Positions 45,744-56,405 of a stretch of DNA of 64,000 nt are shown one piece after another (position 1 is the stretch's first letter; each line of letters opens with the position of its first letter). The position numbers and the translations under genes were made by a program. The notes beneath the pieces were generated by a model. The model was not told where the DNA came from. It worked only from the letters and a program-made list of their open reading frames with translations, and made no database searches. Location of the stretch: NCBI GenBank assembly GCA_022559845.1, contig CM040126.1:45254458-45318457 (forward strand), in the 5' to 3' direction. Origin of the DNA: Amorphophallus konjac (lineage: Eukaryota > Streptophyta > Magnoliopsida > Alismatales > Araceae).

Positions 45744-46904
45744 GGTTTGAGTCTAGGGTAGTTTGGTCCAAGGTCTTGCGTTGCATCCCAATATTCGGTA
45801 TATAAAAAGGTGTTGTCGGACCGTTAGGTTACATCTATCGGGGAGGCGATTCACTCGCGTGAGAGGATCTTTGGATCCCCGGACTCCGCCGAGTACCGGA
45901 TATCGGTTTAAGTCTAAGGTCCTCAACTTGCATCGGTCCATCCATATAGGTCTAGTGAGTCACCCTTAGTTCTCTTTAGGCCTCATTTCATGCCCACCCG
46001 TGGAGGTGTGTGGACGCACTTTCCGTTCGTTTATTACGATCGTCTATTCGGGGATGGTTGATTCGTCTGTTAAGTGCGTGGGCGTGCCAGTCACCGAAGT
46101 GACAGTTTATTCGGGCTCCGAAGAGCCCATGGTGCGCTCGATCTGACTTCGTCAGACGATTGTGTGATTCGTGTCGGGACCGAGTCCCGTCGCGCCATAA
46201 AGGTCACGACGTCATTTACATCCCCCATACGGGGGAATACCCTTGATTAATTTCTGAAATTAGGGGCCCTGCGGCCGAAAAGAATAATACCAATTGCGCG
46301 AGAGAAAGCAGGCATAGTTCACGATAAGAGTTGCATTCGGGCCGTAGGTTATCGGCCATGTTGGTCGCTTGTGGACCTTTTATATCCGGACACGAGTCCG
46401 TGATGGAAATATAGCAGGAAACCGGGATGAATCCGTTCGAGCGTCTGCCGAGCGTACGGCAATTTCAATGATGAATCGGAAGGTATCCGGAACAAGAAAC
46501 AAATCCGGTCCGATCGGGGTGTTGGCCCGAGATCCGGATCCGGCCTGACAGGGCGGCATTATTATTCCTTTTGCCCCGGGTCCCGGGGAGAGATGGGACT
46601 GCGGTGTAGACCCTAGCATCTTTTATCTGGGTTTTTTTTTTAGTTACATATTTTTCTCTCTCCTTTACTGTTTATTGCTTCTTCATGCATTTGCCCCAGA
46701 CGGTTCCTCTTCTTCTATGCATTATTATTATTATTATTATTATTACCGTTATTATTTATTTTATTGTTTTCATTACCCCTCCAGCCTCTTTTATCATTAC
46801 TGAGTTTTTATATTCGGAGTCCTTTAATTGGCATAATTTTTGGTGGTTCATTTGCTATCGTTGATGCCATTATTATGTTATATATATATGCATATACATA
46901 GTGT
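45744..46904 (+). other. First part of a very long Gypsy leader
   Basis: Noncoding. Includes a block (46075-46252) repeated at 51381-51542 and an (ATT)n tract at 46720-46745. Confidence 0.55.
46075..46252 (+). repeat. Leader block repeated after gag
   Basis: Shares GGGCGTGCCAGTCAC, GTGACA...GTTTATT, CCATAAAGGTCAYGACGT and TTGATTAATT, in order, with 51381-51542. Confidence 0.75.
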
Positions 46905-47150
46905 GCCGGCGAAGAGAATAGGGTGTACCGCTGAGGGCAAGGGCGTGCCGCTGGGTGATGGAAGGGGTGTGCCGCTCGAGGCTCAACGGGGCGTGCCGCT
47001 GGAGATTTAGGGGTGTGCCGCTGGGGGCTATAGGGGGTGTACCGCTGGGGTTAGAAGGAGTGTACCGCTGAAGGTCGTTAAGGTGCGCCGTTGAAGGCGG
47101 GGAGAATGTACCGGTGAGGCGATGACCAAGTGTACCTGTGGAGGGTTATT
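46905..47150 (+). repeat. GTGTGCCGCTGA array 1
   Basis: About ten copies of a GTGTRCCGCTGRGG-type core with spacers of about 8-20 bp. Confidence 0.85.
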
Positions 47151-47605
47151 ACATTGAAGGGCCGACTGGAAGTTCGATAAATCTTTGATCATTTATTTTA
47201 AGGCTTTTCTTTTCTTCTTATCTCAATTTTTCATGTAGTTTCATATAAACTTTCCCTCGGCTTCGTCCTGTTCAGCCTCTTCTCGTAGATCGGATGTCCG
47301 GGATGTCGAGTCGTTAATCGGTCCGGTCCTCGTCATAGTGCTGGTAGCGGCTTGATTAATTGGAATGTTTCATCATTAATTATTCGGCTCGTTTGTTGCT
47401 TCCTTCTGCCTCTTTTAATCTTTTTATTAGTTTCTCACAAAAATTCGGCAGCACTTCCCCTTGACCCGGGGCGTAAGGGAGATAAAGGGAACGCGCCCAC
47501 ACGGAGTGGCGGAACCCGACAACTGGAGGTGGGTGCCCGGAGGCAGCAACACCTTTAAAGAACCTCGGAAAACGTGAAGGTGAACAACGGGCTAAGGCAT
47601 GGCCA
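47151..47605. other. Spacer between arrays 1 and 2
   Basis: TTCGGCAGCACTTCCCCTTG near 47443 resembles TTCGGCAGCATCTCCCCGTC at 52350. No gene. Confidence 0.5.
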
Positions 47606-48055
47606 GAGGGTGTGCCGCTGAGGGCATGAAGGGGTGTGCCGCTGAGGGCCTAAGAGGGTGTACTGGCCAAGGGCCAATCGGGCCAAAGGGTGTGCCGGCC
47701 AAGGGCCCAACGGGGCATACCGTTGAGGGCAAAGGGAAGTGTGCCGCTAAAGGGCAAAATGGGTGTACCACTGAAGACAAAAGGGGGTGTGCCGCTGAGG
47801 GCAACTGGGTGTACCGCTGAGGGCCAACGGGGGTGTGCCGCTGAGGGCAACTGGGGGTGTGCCGCTGAGGGCAACTGGGTGTACCGCTGAGGGCCAATGG
47901 GGGTGTGCCGCTGAGGGCCAGGACAGATGTGCCGCTGAGGGCAAATGGGTGTGCCGCTGAGGGCCAATGGGGGTGTGCCGCTGAGGGCCAAGACAGGTGT
48001 GCCGGCCAAGGGCTGAAATGGTGTGCCGGCCAAAGTTCGGAAAGGTGTGTTGGAG
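47606..48055 (+). repeat. GTGTGCCGCTGA array 2
   Basis: About nineteen copies of GGGTGTGCCGCTGAGGGC with variable spacers (unit 21-34 bp). Minor forms use GTGCCGGCCAAGGGC. Open frames through it (QRHTP and SAAHP repeats on the minus strand) are by-products of the repeat. Confidence 0.92.
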
Positions 48056-48904
48056 GATTAAAAGGGCTAAGTGTATAGACTGGGAGACCTTACAGGCTAT
48101 TCAGGGAAGGAAGGGGGGGGGTTTAGGCCAAGGAAGGGCTGCTGGAAATGAGCGAAGGGCTCACAAAGTCAGGCTTCACAGGGGAGGCATCACGTTGATA
48201 TGGTGGCTCGAAAGAAACCGGAGGAACGGAGAAAATGGGCAACACACTGCATACATTTGAAGGCGGGAGTAAACTATCAGATATAGCAAGAAAGACCCAA
48301 GAAAGATGGTTTTCATTCATGGGAAGCAAAGGGCCGAAGCTCTGCATGTACATTGACGGACACGCCCGAACCAAGGCTACGGGCCAGAAAGAAAACCCAA
48401 ATGCAAAAGAAAGGGAAAAGAGAAATAAGAGAAAAGAAAGAACACAGAGAGGGAGGTGTTAGGGCTGAAGTGGGGACGATCGCCCCCCCCCCCCCCCCCC
48501 TCTTTCTCCCACACCTTCCCCCTGCTACATCGAACCCTCCTCCTCTCTTACTCTCTCTTCTTCCCGGTGGCCGTCGGAGGAGACTCGCGCTGGAACGCTG
48601 CCTCCTCTTCCCTTCTCTTTTCTTCTCTGTTTTCCCTCTATCTGTGTGCCTCTGTCCGTCTGAGTCCTCCTCTTCTTTGTGTTGAAAACGGGAGTCCTTT
48701 TATACTCCCAGCAGCTGAAGCCTTCGAGCCCGGCCGTCGAAGGCGGGAAGCGGTCTGTGATGATGGCGTTTGACCTGCCCTGTCCTGGCTATCAGTGGGG
48801 TAGCCTGTGTAGCCCAATGGACGGTTGACACCTCGGACGGCTCACTGCGCGCCAAGGAAGCGTAGGGCATGGGCACCACGTCGTTCAGCCGTTGAAAAGG
48901 CCTA
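48056..48904. other. Spacer between arrays 2 and 3
   Basis: Contains a C19-20 run near 48483-48502 and a CT-rich, TATA-containing stretch (TTTATACTCCC near 48698). No gene recognised. Confidence 0.5.
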
Positions 48905-49400
48905 ACGCTGTGCCGCGGGTGGGCTAAACAAGCGTGCCGTGGGGGAGCCAAAAGGGCGTGCCGCTGGAGCACAAAGTAGGCGTGCCGTTGAAGAACCCCT
49001 GAGGGTGTACCGCTGAAGAACCCCTTTGGGGTGTGCCGCCGAGGAGCCACGGGGCCGTGCCGCTGAAGGCCCTTCGGGGCATGCCGCTGAACCCCCCGTG
49101 GGGGCGTGCCGCTGAAGACCCCCCCCAAGGGGAGTGTGCCGCTGAAGACCCCCCAAGGGGAGTGTGCCGCTGAACCCTCCCTGGGGGTGTGCCGCTGAAC
49201 CCCAAGGGGGGTGTGCCGTTGAGCCCTCCCTGGGGGTGTGCCGCTGAACCCCAAGGGGGTGTGCCGCTGAGCCCCACCTGGGGGCGTGCCGCTGGGACAC
49301 CGAAGGGGCGTGCCGCTGGAGCCTCACCAGGGCGTGCCGTTGAGGCCCACTGGGGGGGCTGAGCGTGCCGCTGAAGGGCTCCCCTGGGGGTGTATTTCTT
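48905..49400 (+). repeat. GTGTGCCGCTGA array 3
   Basis: About twenty copies; the core GYGTGCCGCTGAA alternates with C-rich spacers such as CCCCAAGGGG and CCTCCCTGGG, several of which are themselves palindromic. Confidence 0.92.
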
Positions 49401-49637
49401 GGAGTCCGTTCTAAGCCCGTTGTGAGCATGAGTCATGGCCCGTTTGATTTTCTTTGAGGCCCATGGGTTGTGGGACTCTTTGTGGCTGGTTTCTCTTCAC
49501 TGTCGTGACTCCTGGAGGCGGCTTCACGGCAGTCTCTCCCGGGGCTTATTTACTCGGGCCGTTTGTCGATACTGGGCCGAGTGGGACATCAGGGTGTGCA
49601 ATTTTCGGTGTCCACAAGGTGCCCTCACCCTGACACT

Positions 49638-51277
49638 ATGGGTGAATCCCAAGGTGCCAACCCGGGAGGCCGTTCCCTGGAGGACATGATAGCTCTACTC
49701 ATGGAGCGCATGGATAGGTCCGAGCAAACTCTTAGGGCGAGCGTATGGAGAGCCGATTCAAAGCCCTGGAGGACCGCGCCGAGGCTTCTGACCGATCTAT
49801 CCAAGGTCTGGTTGGAAGGTTAGAGAGTGTGGAGAGAACCCCTCGCCGGGACATACCCGGCATTCTCCCCGCCCCTCAGGCGCCTGCTGCCCAGCCCACA
49901 CCTACTGCCCAGCCCGCGCCTGCTGCCCAGCTCGCGCCTGCTGCCCAACCCGCACCACCTCGGGCTGAGGAGCAACGGCCACGTGCCCTCCATTTTGAGG
50001 ACTACGAGTCCGACAACGATTACGAGGGAAATGACCGGCGCTGACGTGGTCACCGACCACATAGGGATGATGAGGACGAACGGATCCTCAAGACCGTCCG
50101 TGTGGACCCTCTCACGTTTGATGGGTCCAAGCCTTTGGAACCCAAGATCTATCTTGATTGGGAGGCCAGCATGGACCGGTACTTTGAGTGGTTCGAGATG
50201 ACGGATCACCGGAGGGTCAGGTATGCCAAGATGAAGTTGTTGGGGCAAGCACAGACTTTCTGGAGCAATGTAGAGAGCTTGCTCTTTCAGCGTCATGAGC
50301 CTCAGGTAGGTTCTTGGGATGAGATGAAGGATAAGCTTAGGCATAAGTACCTTCCTGCCACGTACTGTCAGCGACTTATTGATAGGTGGCAGAGTCTCAC
50401 CCAAGGGGACCGATCCGTGTCAGACTACATCGCGGAATTTGATGAGTACTTTTTGCGATGTGGCGTTACAGAGGAGAGCACCATGCCTATATCTCGCTTC
50501 CGTCGTGGTTTGCGGCCCCACTACCAATATGAATTATTTTATCGCAATGTTACCACCTTGGAAGACGCATACCAGGTTGCTCTAGAGTTGGAGCAGTTCG
50601 AGGTGGAGTTCTCTCCCGTCCAGCGCCCAGGGTTCACTTATCAGCGTGGGACCGACCCTCGTACCACGCCTACCTCCTATAGCCAGTTTCCGGTGGCCCG
50701 TCCCCCGGAACCCCCTCGGCAGGACCTGACTGCTCCTAGGCTCCGCACTTTCCCTCTGAGGGACCCTCCCCCTCGCCCGCAAGCACCCATCCCTGCCCCT
50801 CGGCCTTATCAGCCCGCCGTACCAGCTCGGCCTCTTCTTCCCACACCCCCAGTCTATCGAGAGGACAAGGGTAAGGGGCCAATGATTGGTGGAACATCTC
50901 AGGGCACTGGGACACGAGACCATTGCTACACTTATGGTGGAGTTGGCCACTTTTCCAGCAAGTGTCCCACCCGGGGAACACTTGTTGTTGCCGACACGCC
51001 GGCCCGTGACCCCACCCCCGAGTTGGTGCCAATCAGTTATGAGCCGGACCAGGAATTGGCCAAGGAATTCTTTGATGAGCTGCTGGAGGGCGAGCAGGTC
51101 GAAGTCCCTGGTACCCAGTATCAGGATGACATACATTTGGGTGTAGTCAGGTGCATCCTTACCCAGCCGCATGTGAGTGGCGACTGGCGTCGCACCACCA
51201 TATTTCATACATTTTGTAGGCTGGAAGGAAAGACCTGCTGTTTGCGATCGTTTATTTTACCAATGGTATTTTGTTAA
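49638..51277 (+). pseudogene. Gypsy gag of a pol-less element
   Basis: ATG 49638 (GESQGANPGGRSLEDMIAL) opens a coiled-coil N-terminus; a frameshift lies near 49740. The frame continues (MESRFKALEDRAEASDRSIQ) to an in-frame TGA at 50042-50044, then runs open to 51277. The gag fold shows VDPLTFDGSKPLEPKIYLDW, YFEWFEMTDHRRVRYAKMKL, FWSNVESLLF and DRWQSLTQGDRSVSDYIAEF. After a Pro-rich stretch comes a zinc knuckle whose second Cys is Tyr (CYTYGGVGHFSSKC). The C-terminus reaches the protease entry segment (GDWRRTTIFHTFCRLEGKTC), then diverges before any DTG or DSG active site. No RT, RNase H or integrase follows. Confidence 0.85.
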
Positions 51278-51380
51278 GTAGGTCCCTGACTATTTGGGAC
51301 GGGATTTCTATTCTGTTTGTTGGTTTATTTCACGTGTCGATCAATCAATTAACTAACTGACAATTAACTGACTGATTGAC

Positions 51381-51542
51381 TGCGCGGGCGTGCCAGTCAC
51401 GTACGTGACAAGTTTATTGTGCGCTCGTTCTGACCCGTGTCGGGCGAGAGTGAGGTTCAGTCGGGACCAGCAGTCCGTCATACCATAAAGGTCATGACGT
51501 TAATTACATTCCTCACGAGGAGGGAAAACCTTTGATTAATTA
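51381..51542 (+). repeat. Post-gag copy of the leader block
   Basis: Diverged direct repeat of 46075-46252, beginning about 100 bp after the gag stop. Suggests that pol was lost together with insertion or duplication of leader-like DNA. Confidence 0.75.
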
Positions 51543-52092
51543 CCTAGATAGTGGGCTGTCGAGGCTGGAATAGGAGATGCAGAGCATGCGAGTGGTCATG
51601 CAAGATGCTACGATCGACTACACACAATTTATTAATGCGGACCCTCGGTACATGGCGGAGGACTTAGGCCCGAAGATCACCATCACGCGTGACAAAACTT
51701 CCGATCGAGCGTAACCCGACTTTCCATTAATGCCATTTGATATACCAAGGGTGCGCACACTCAGGCATGCGTTGATGCGGCATGAATGTTCAGACTAAAG
51801 GCATGACGGTAAAGATTCGAAGCGGATCAATTCAAGCTTAGACAAGCTAATTTATTCAATTTATTGATCAAAAGGTTTACTTCATTCTGTTATTAACATT
51901 GGAAATCACCCCAGAGACGGGGAGGGGACCGGAACGACACAACGGCACGATTCGGAATGAAATCGGCGTGGTACGCGCAGAGAAAAGGCTTAAAATACTT
52001 GAAACGGCACCAGAAAACGTAGGCAAAGGGCTTAAAATGGCGTGGGAACCATAGGTGTAGAAGGGGGGTTAAAACGGCGTGACCCCTTTCGG
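51543..52092. other. Noncoding sequence after the post-gag block
   Basis: No gene or clear repeat. Confidence 0.4.
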
Positions 52093-52130
52093 GGCGCGCC
52101 AGGATGGGGCGCGCCGTTTTAAGGCGCGCC
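52093..52130. repeat. Three GGCGCGCC palindromes at 15-bp spacing
   Basis: Perfect 8-mers at 52093-52100, 52108-52115 and 52123-52130. Confidence 0.9.
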
Positions 52131-52470
52131 GGACGTAAACGGCGCCTGTTTAGCCCAATTTCATGGAAACCGAGATTTTATTTGTTATTTCTTGGGTTTA
52201 TTAAAATACTTTGGGAAACTTTGAAAGTTTATTTAAGTCATTTATTCAAAGGATCGCCCCGGGACATCCAGGAGCCAAGTCACAGGCTCACGCGAGGTTC
52301 ACACTTGAGCGTGGCGATTGTTCCGAGTCAGACTCGTTCGAGCCGGAATTTCGGCAGCATCTCCCCGTCCCGGAGGATTGTTAGGGAGAAGCGGGGAATA
52401 CTCACATAGCAGAGCAACCCCTGAGGGTCGGGTGGCGCAACGGTAGTCGGCAAAACCCGAACGGAAAGGA

Positions 52471-52660
52471 AAACCCCGAGGTCCAGCCTACTAGGGGCAC
52501 CAAGTCCGTGGGTGAGAGTGGGCGGATGAGACAACTCATTAGGGGAGCGAAGACCCCGAGGATTGGCCTACGAGGGGCACGCGACCCGAGTCGACTCAAC
52601 GCTCAAGTCGGGACGACCGGTTAGAGAAGGAAACCCCGAGGGCCAGCCTACGAGGGGCAC
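52471..52660 (+). repeat. 80-bp-period diverged tandem repeat
   Basis: The 30-bp block RACCCCGAGG...CCTACKAGGGGCAC starts at 52471, 52551 and 52631, exactly 80 bp apart. Confidence 0.85.
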
Positions 52661-53945
52661 GCATCTCACGGCCACCACAATGTCCATCAAGGACTGTGGG
52701 TTTGGGCATATTGGGATTAACCCATTTAATGTCCACTCATTGATCCACAAGAGAGCTCGCCACTGAGAGACGGTCCTCTGTAGTCAGAGCGGAAGAGCAG
52801 TGAAACTGGGGAATGTTCCCCTCTCCCCGGTCACCCAATCTCCTCGAAGAGGTGACAGTACAGAATAGTCACGAAATCCGTTCGGTCCGTGGGATAATTA
52901 TAGTAGCTATAGATGCGCATACATGCGTGTATATGTTAACGGGTTGACAGAACGGCTATCATATCGATATTTAGAAGACAATGAGATGGGATATAGGGAC
53001 AAACTCAACTCCTCTCGTTCACAGTTAAGAACAGAGGAAAATAAGAGAATGGACCCAGGATTAGCCAGAAGAATACATTTACTCATATGTATCTGGCGAT
53101 GAAACCTTCGATGCTCGAGAGGGAGAAAAACCCCGGGGAGAGGGGGATTAATGTAGCCCCTAACGTAGTGGGGCGTATAAGTGCCAAGGGAGACGGAACG
53201 GAAAAAGCCATCCACGCAGAGAAATACACGAATGCGTTCTAACACTTTACATTCACCCCCGTCGGCGCAGTGGATGAGGGCACGCATATGTCGACGTCCC
53301 TATCACGGCACCGTCCTTGTTGAACGGCGTCGTCCCACTGGCCGAAAGAGGGGCTTGCAGAGACGGGGGGATGGGATGCAGAAGAAGAAGAAGGCAACAT
53401 TCACTCATTCATCATTGACATATATATACGCATATATCTATTCATTCCACGGGGGAAAGCATACATGGTTTATTCTGGCATCGGCGTTGTCGCGCGATTG
53501 CCATTGAAACAAACGAAGAACAGATGCAGAGATAATAAACGGAAATGATGAGAGAGGGGGGGAAGGTTTGGCTCATATCATCGCCCCTCCCCCCCTTCTC
53601 ATTTACATTGCGACAGCAGAAGGAAACAGACGGCAGAAGAGGGGGATTAACCGGGAGACTCACACCGGGAGAATCACACCGACCCACCTAAAACAAGAGA
53701 AAGGAGCAGATGACTCTTCTTTCTTCTCCGACACCGGGGGTAGGGCGGAGCAGAGGACGGCGGTGGCGGCCAAAGAAAAAAAACCCAGAGCTCCTCTCGC
53801 CAGAACCCTTTTCCTCGAGGCCTCTCTGATTGGTGCTCTCCGACTCTTCTATCCTTTTTTTAATTCTCCCTTTGATTCCTCTCCTCTTCCTTTTTTGAAG
53901 CCACGGCGTATATGTAGCCATAGTTAATCCGGCGCCATGGAAAGG
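52661..53945. other. Noncoding sequence, LTR/leader-like
   Basis: CT/AG-rich, with a TATA-like GTATATGTAG near 53908. Open frames have no recognisable domain. It may belong to the pol-less Gypsy element or a relative. Confidence 0.35.
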
Positions 53946-54035
53946 GGCGCGCCAGATTCAATGGCATCGGGGGATATGTCCCTAGTTGATATTGGCGCGC
54001 CGGATTTGGCGGCGCCGGATTAAGGGGCGCCGACG
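53946..54035. repeat. Second GGCGCGCC/GGCGCC cluster
   Basis: GGCGCGCC at 53946-53953 and 53994-54001, plus GGCGCC near 53931, 54011 and 54025. Confidence 0.85.
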
Positions 54036-54409
54036 TCCTTTTGTGCGCCGATTTAGCTTGTTCGCTCGATGCGGGCTAGCCGATGGGTCCGGGGATGGTT
54101 CTGTTGTGTGAGGATTGAATAGATCTAGAGGGGGGATGAATAGATCTTTCCCCCTTTTTAATTTATTCCAACCTTATTTGAACTATTGCTCGAGTCAATG
54201 TAACTAACTAGAGTGTCAATAAGATCTAGCTACTCAATGCATCAAGATTATAAACTAATATGCAACGAAAGCAATCACACCAAAACTCATCACACATGCA
54301 CGATGATCTTTTTAGGTGGTTCAGTCTCTATGCGAGACTTACATCCACCCCTCACTCAACTTGAGTGAGGCTTCACTACCAAGAGACCCTTGTCTTAAGC
54401 AACACTGTT

Positions 54410-54486
54410 GCCTCATAGCTTGCACACACGCTGACACACAGCTTGACACTGCTGCCTCACAGCTTGACACTGCTGCCTCACAGCTT
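54410..54486 (+). repeat. 24-bp tandem repeat in the Copia-A LTR
   Basis: GCTTGACACTGCTGCCTCAC in two tight copies plus diverged flanking ones; same in the 5' LTR (63900-63986). Confidence 0.85.
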
Positions 54487-55193
54487 GATATAATCAGAAG
54501 AAAATAGTTGATTTAAGAACGACAAGGAATCATTAAACTGAAGATATGAGATTTCAGAATTTTGGCAAATCCAAGTGCATAGGGCTGCTGGCGCATTGAG
54601 ATCCTGATCTCTGAGCTGGGTAGTCTTCAGATGGTTGAGCTCTTGCACAGCCGGATCCCCATTGTCTTCAGCAGCAGATCTTCTTGCATCTACACGAACT
54701 GCATAGTAGGGCTTGAACGCGGCCGGTTCCTTCTTGCAGAAAACCCTTGCCTTCCACTCTCTCTAATCGTATGTGCACACCACCTCTCTCGGCATGCATA
54801 TATTTTTTTTGTTTCCCTCCATCTGTCATCAAGAATTGGCGCGAGACAGAAGCTTGAGCCAATCCGATATTCGCGCTCAGATTCTCTGCTGACTTTTAGG
54901 GCGGGAATCTATTTTTTAGTTTCTTCAATCCTATTCGCAAGGCTGACTCGATCTCCAAGAGATGCAGCAACAGATCGACCATAATATTCTCCCATGCCTT
55001 TATCCACGTGCCATCTTCAACTTCTTTCCAGATTTTTAGACCTTCAAATCGGAATTAGTTTCTATAGGTTCTATCCAGACTTTGACGGGCCTCACGCAAC
55101 GGATGTACATACTTAGAAGCTTGAAGCAGCAAGTTTGTAACTGAGTGTCCAGACTTTGGCTTCACATGGCAACGGCCAATGTACAGACTTTGG

Positions 55194-55330
55194 CTTCTCA
55201 TGACAGCGGCCAATGTATGGACTTCTGCTTGCTGGACGAGCCCCAATGTATAGACTTTGGCTTCTCATGACAGCGGCCAATGTATGGACTTCTGCTTGCT
55301 GGACGAGCCCCAATGTATAGACTTTGGCTT
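55194..55330 (+). repeat. 67-bp tandem duplication
   Basis: CTTCTCATGACAGCGGCCAA recurs at 55194 and 55261, with a partial third copy. Confidence 0.9.
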
Positions 55331-55725
55331 CTCACGAGTGTATAGACTTGATGAAGCTTGAGACGCTGAGTGAGACTGTGATGCTGTACAGACTTTCAAC
55401 CTGCCACTGAGACACTAGGTGAGACACAACCTGGCAATGTGCAGACTTGAGAGGCGATGCGCTGTAGGCTAATGCTGTACAGACTTGATAGCGAGAGACG
55501 CTGGAAGAGACGATGCACTGTATAGACTTCAAGATGAGTGGACAAACCAAAACGACTGAACCGTGTACAGACTTGAAAGTTTTGTAGAGGCTGTACAGAC
55601 TTTGACGAAACGCATGCAGCGTTGTACATACTTTTGATGCCCACAGGCGATGTACAGACTTGCCTTAGAAACGAATGTATAGACTTCGTTTTGAAGCAGG
55701 GCAATATACAAGCTGTATAGACTTT

Positions 55726-55957
55726 GATATTAGAAGCTCATCCGATGTACAGACTTTGAACGTCCAATGTATAGACTTCTATTGTGTAGACTTGCCAACA
55801 TGTGAAACGCTGAAAGAAGAGGCTGACGATGTATAGACTTGATATTAGAAGCTCATCCGATGTACAGACTTTGAACGTCCAATGTATAGACTTCTATTGT
55901 GTAGACTTGCCAACATGTGAAACGCTGAAAGAAGAGGCTGACGATGTATAGACTTGA
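55726..55957 (+). repeat. 115-bp near-perfect tandem duplication
   Basis: GATATTAGAAGCTCATCCGA starts at 55726 and 55841; the two copies look identical over nearly their whole length. Confidence 0.9.
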
Positions 55958-56390
55958 CAGTGCATTCTTTAGTGATGTGTGGACTTTGAAATGCTTGAGG
56001 CGGTGGCTGTACAGACTTTGATGAACATGCAGGTGAGACGTGGCCACAAATGTGCAGACTTAACAGTGCCAGTGTATAGAGTTGCTGAGCCTTCGCTAAG
56101 TCTGTATGGACTTGCTAGATAATGCATGCACTGGCTACCGATGTGCAGACTTGAAGCTTCATGCATAAAGATGCTAAACGAGACGCTCAATCTCTTCCAT
56201 CAAACTGTTGATCAGTGGAACCCTTGGAGTGAATATCACTTTACCACTGCCTGCAATGTCATCAGTACCTGGATTCATGGAAGAATGAAGTTCTTATTGA
56301 TTCATAAATTGGAGAATGTTTCTACTTGTGTTTAAGTGAGTATCTCAATGATTTGTGGATTGTCATCATCAAAACTAGGGATGCACAACA

Positions 56391-56405
56391 TTCTCCCCCT
56401 TTTTG
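56391..56405 (-). promoter_or_regulatory. Polypurine tract of Copia-A
   Basis: Minus strand AAAAAGGGGGAGAA immediately before the 3' LTR start TGTTGTGC. Confidence 0.88.

Larger units (their letters stand above)
55080..56165 (+). repeat. TGTAYAGACTT motif array
   Basis: About 30 copies of TGTATAGACTT / TGTACAGACTT (minor forms TGTGCAGACTT, TGTATGGACTT, TGTGTAGACTT) in 1.1 kb, at spacings from about 15 to 60 bp with unrelated DNA between. All on one strand. Confidence 0.9.
54102..56390 (-). repeat. Copia-A 3' LTR
   Basis: 2289 bp, TG...CA ends on the plus strand (TGTTGTGTGAGG ... GATGCACAACA). The first 400 bp match 63601-64000 except at 6 positions. Contains a motif array and two internal tandem duplications. 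Confidence 0.93.

Noticed and set aside
47606..49400. CRISPR-like look of a constant core with variable spacers
   Set aside because: The core is only 12-14 nt, spacers vary in length and partly repeat, there are no cas genes, and the context is a plant retroelement.
47590..49440. Minus-strand frames with QRHTP / SAAHP repeats as a repeat protein gene
   Set aside because: Open in more than one frame because the DNA repeat lacks stops; no start context, domain or conserved frame.
53181..53927. Frames of 80-126 codons on both strands
   Set aside because: No domain; AG/CT-rich composition explains them.
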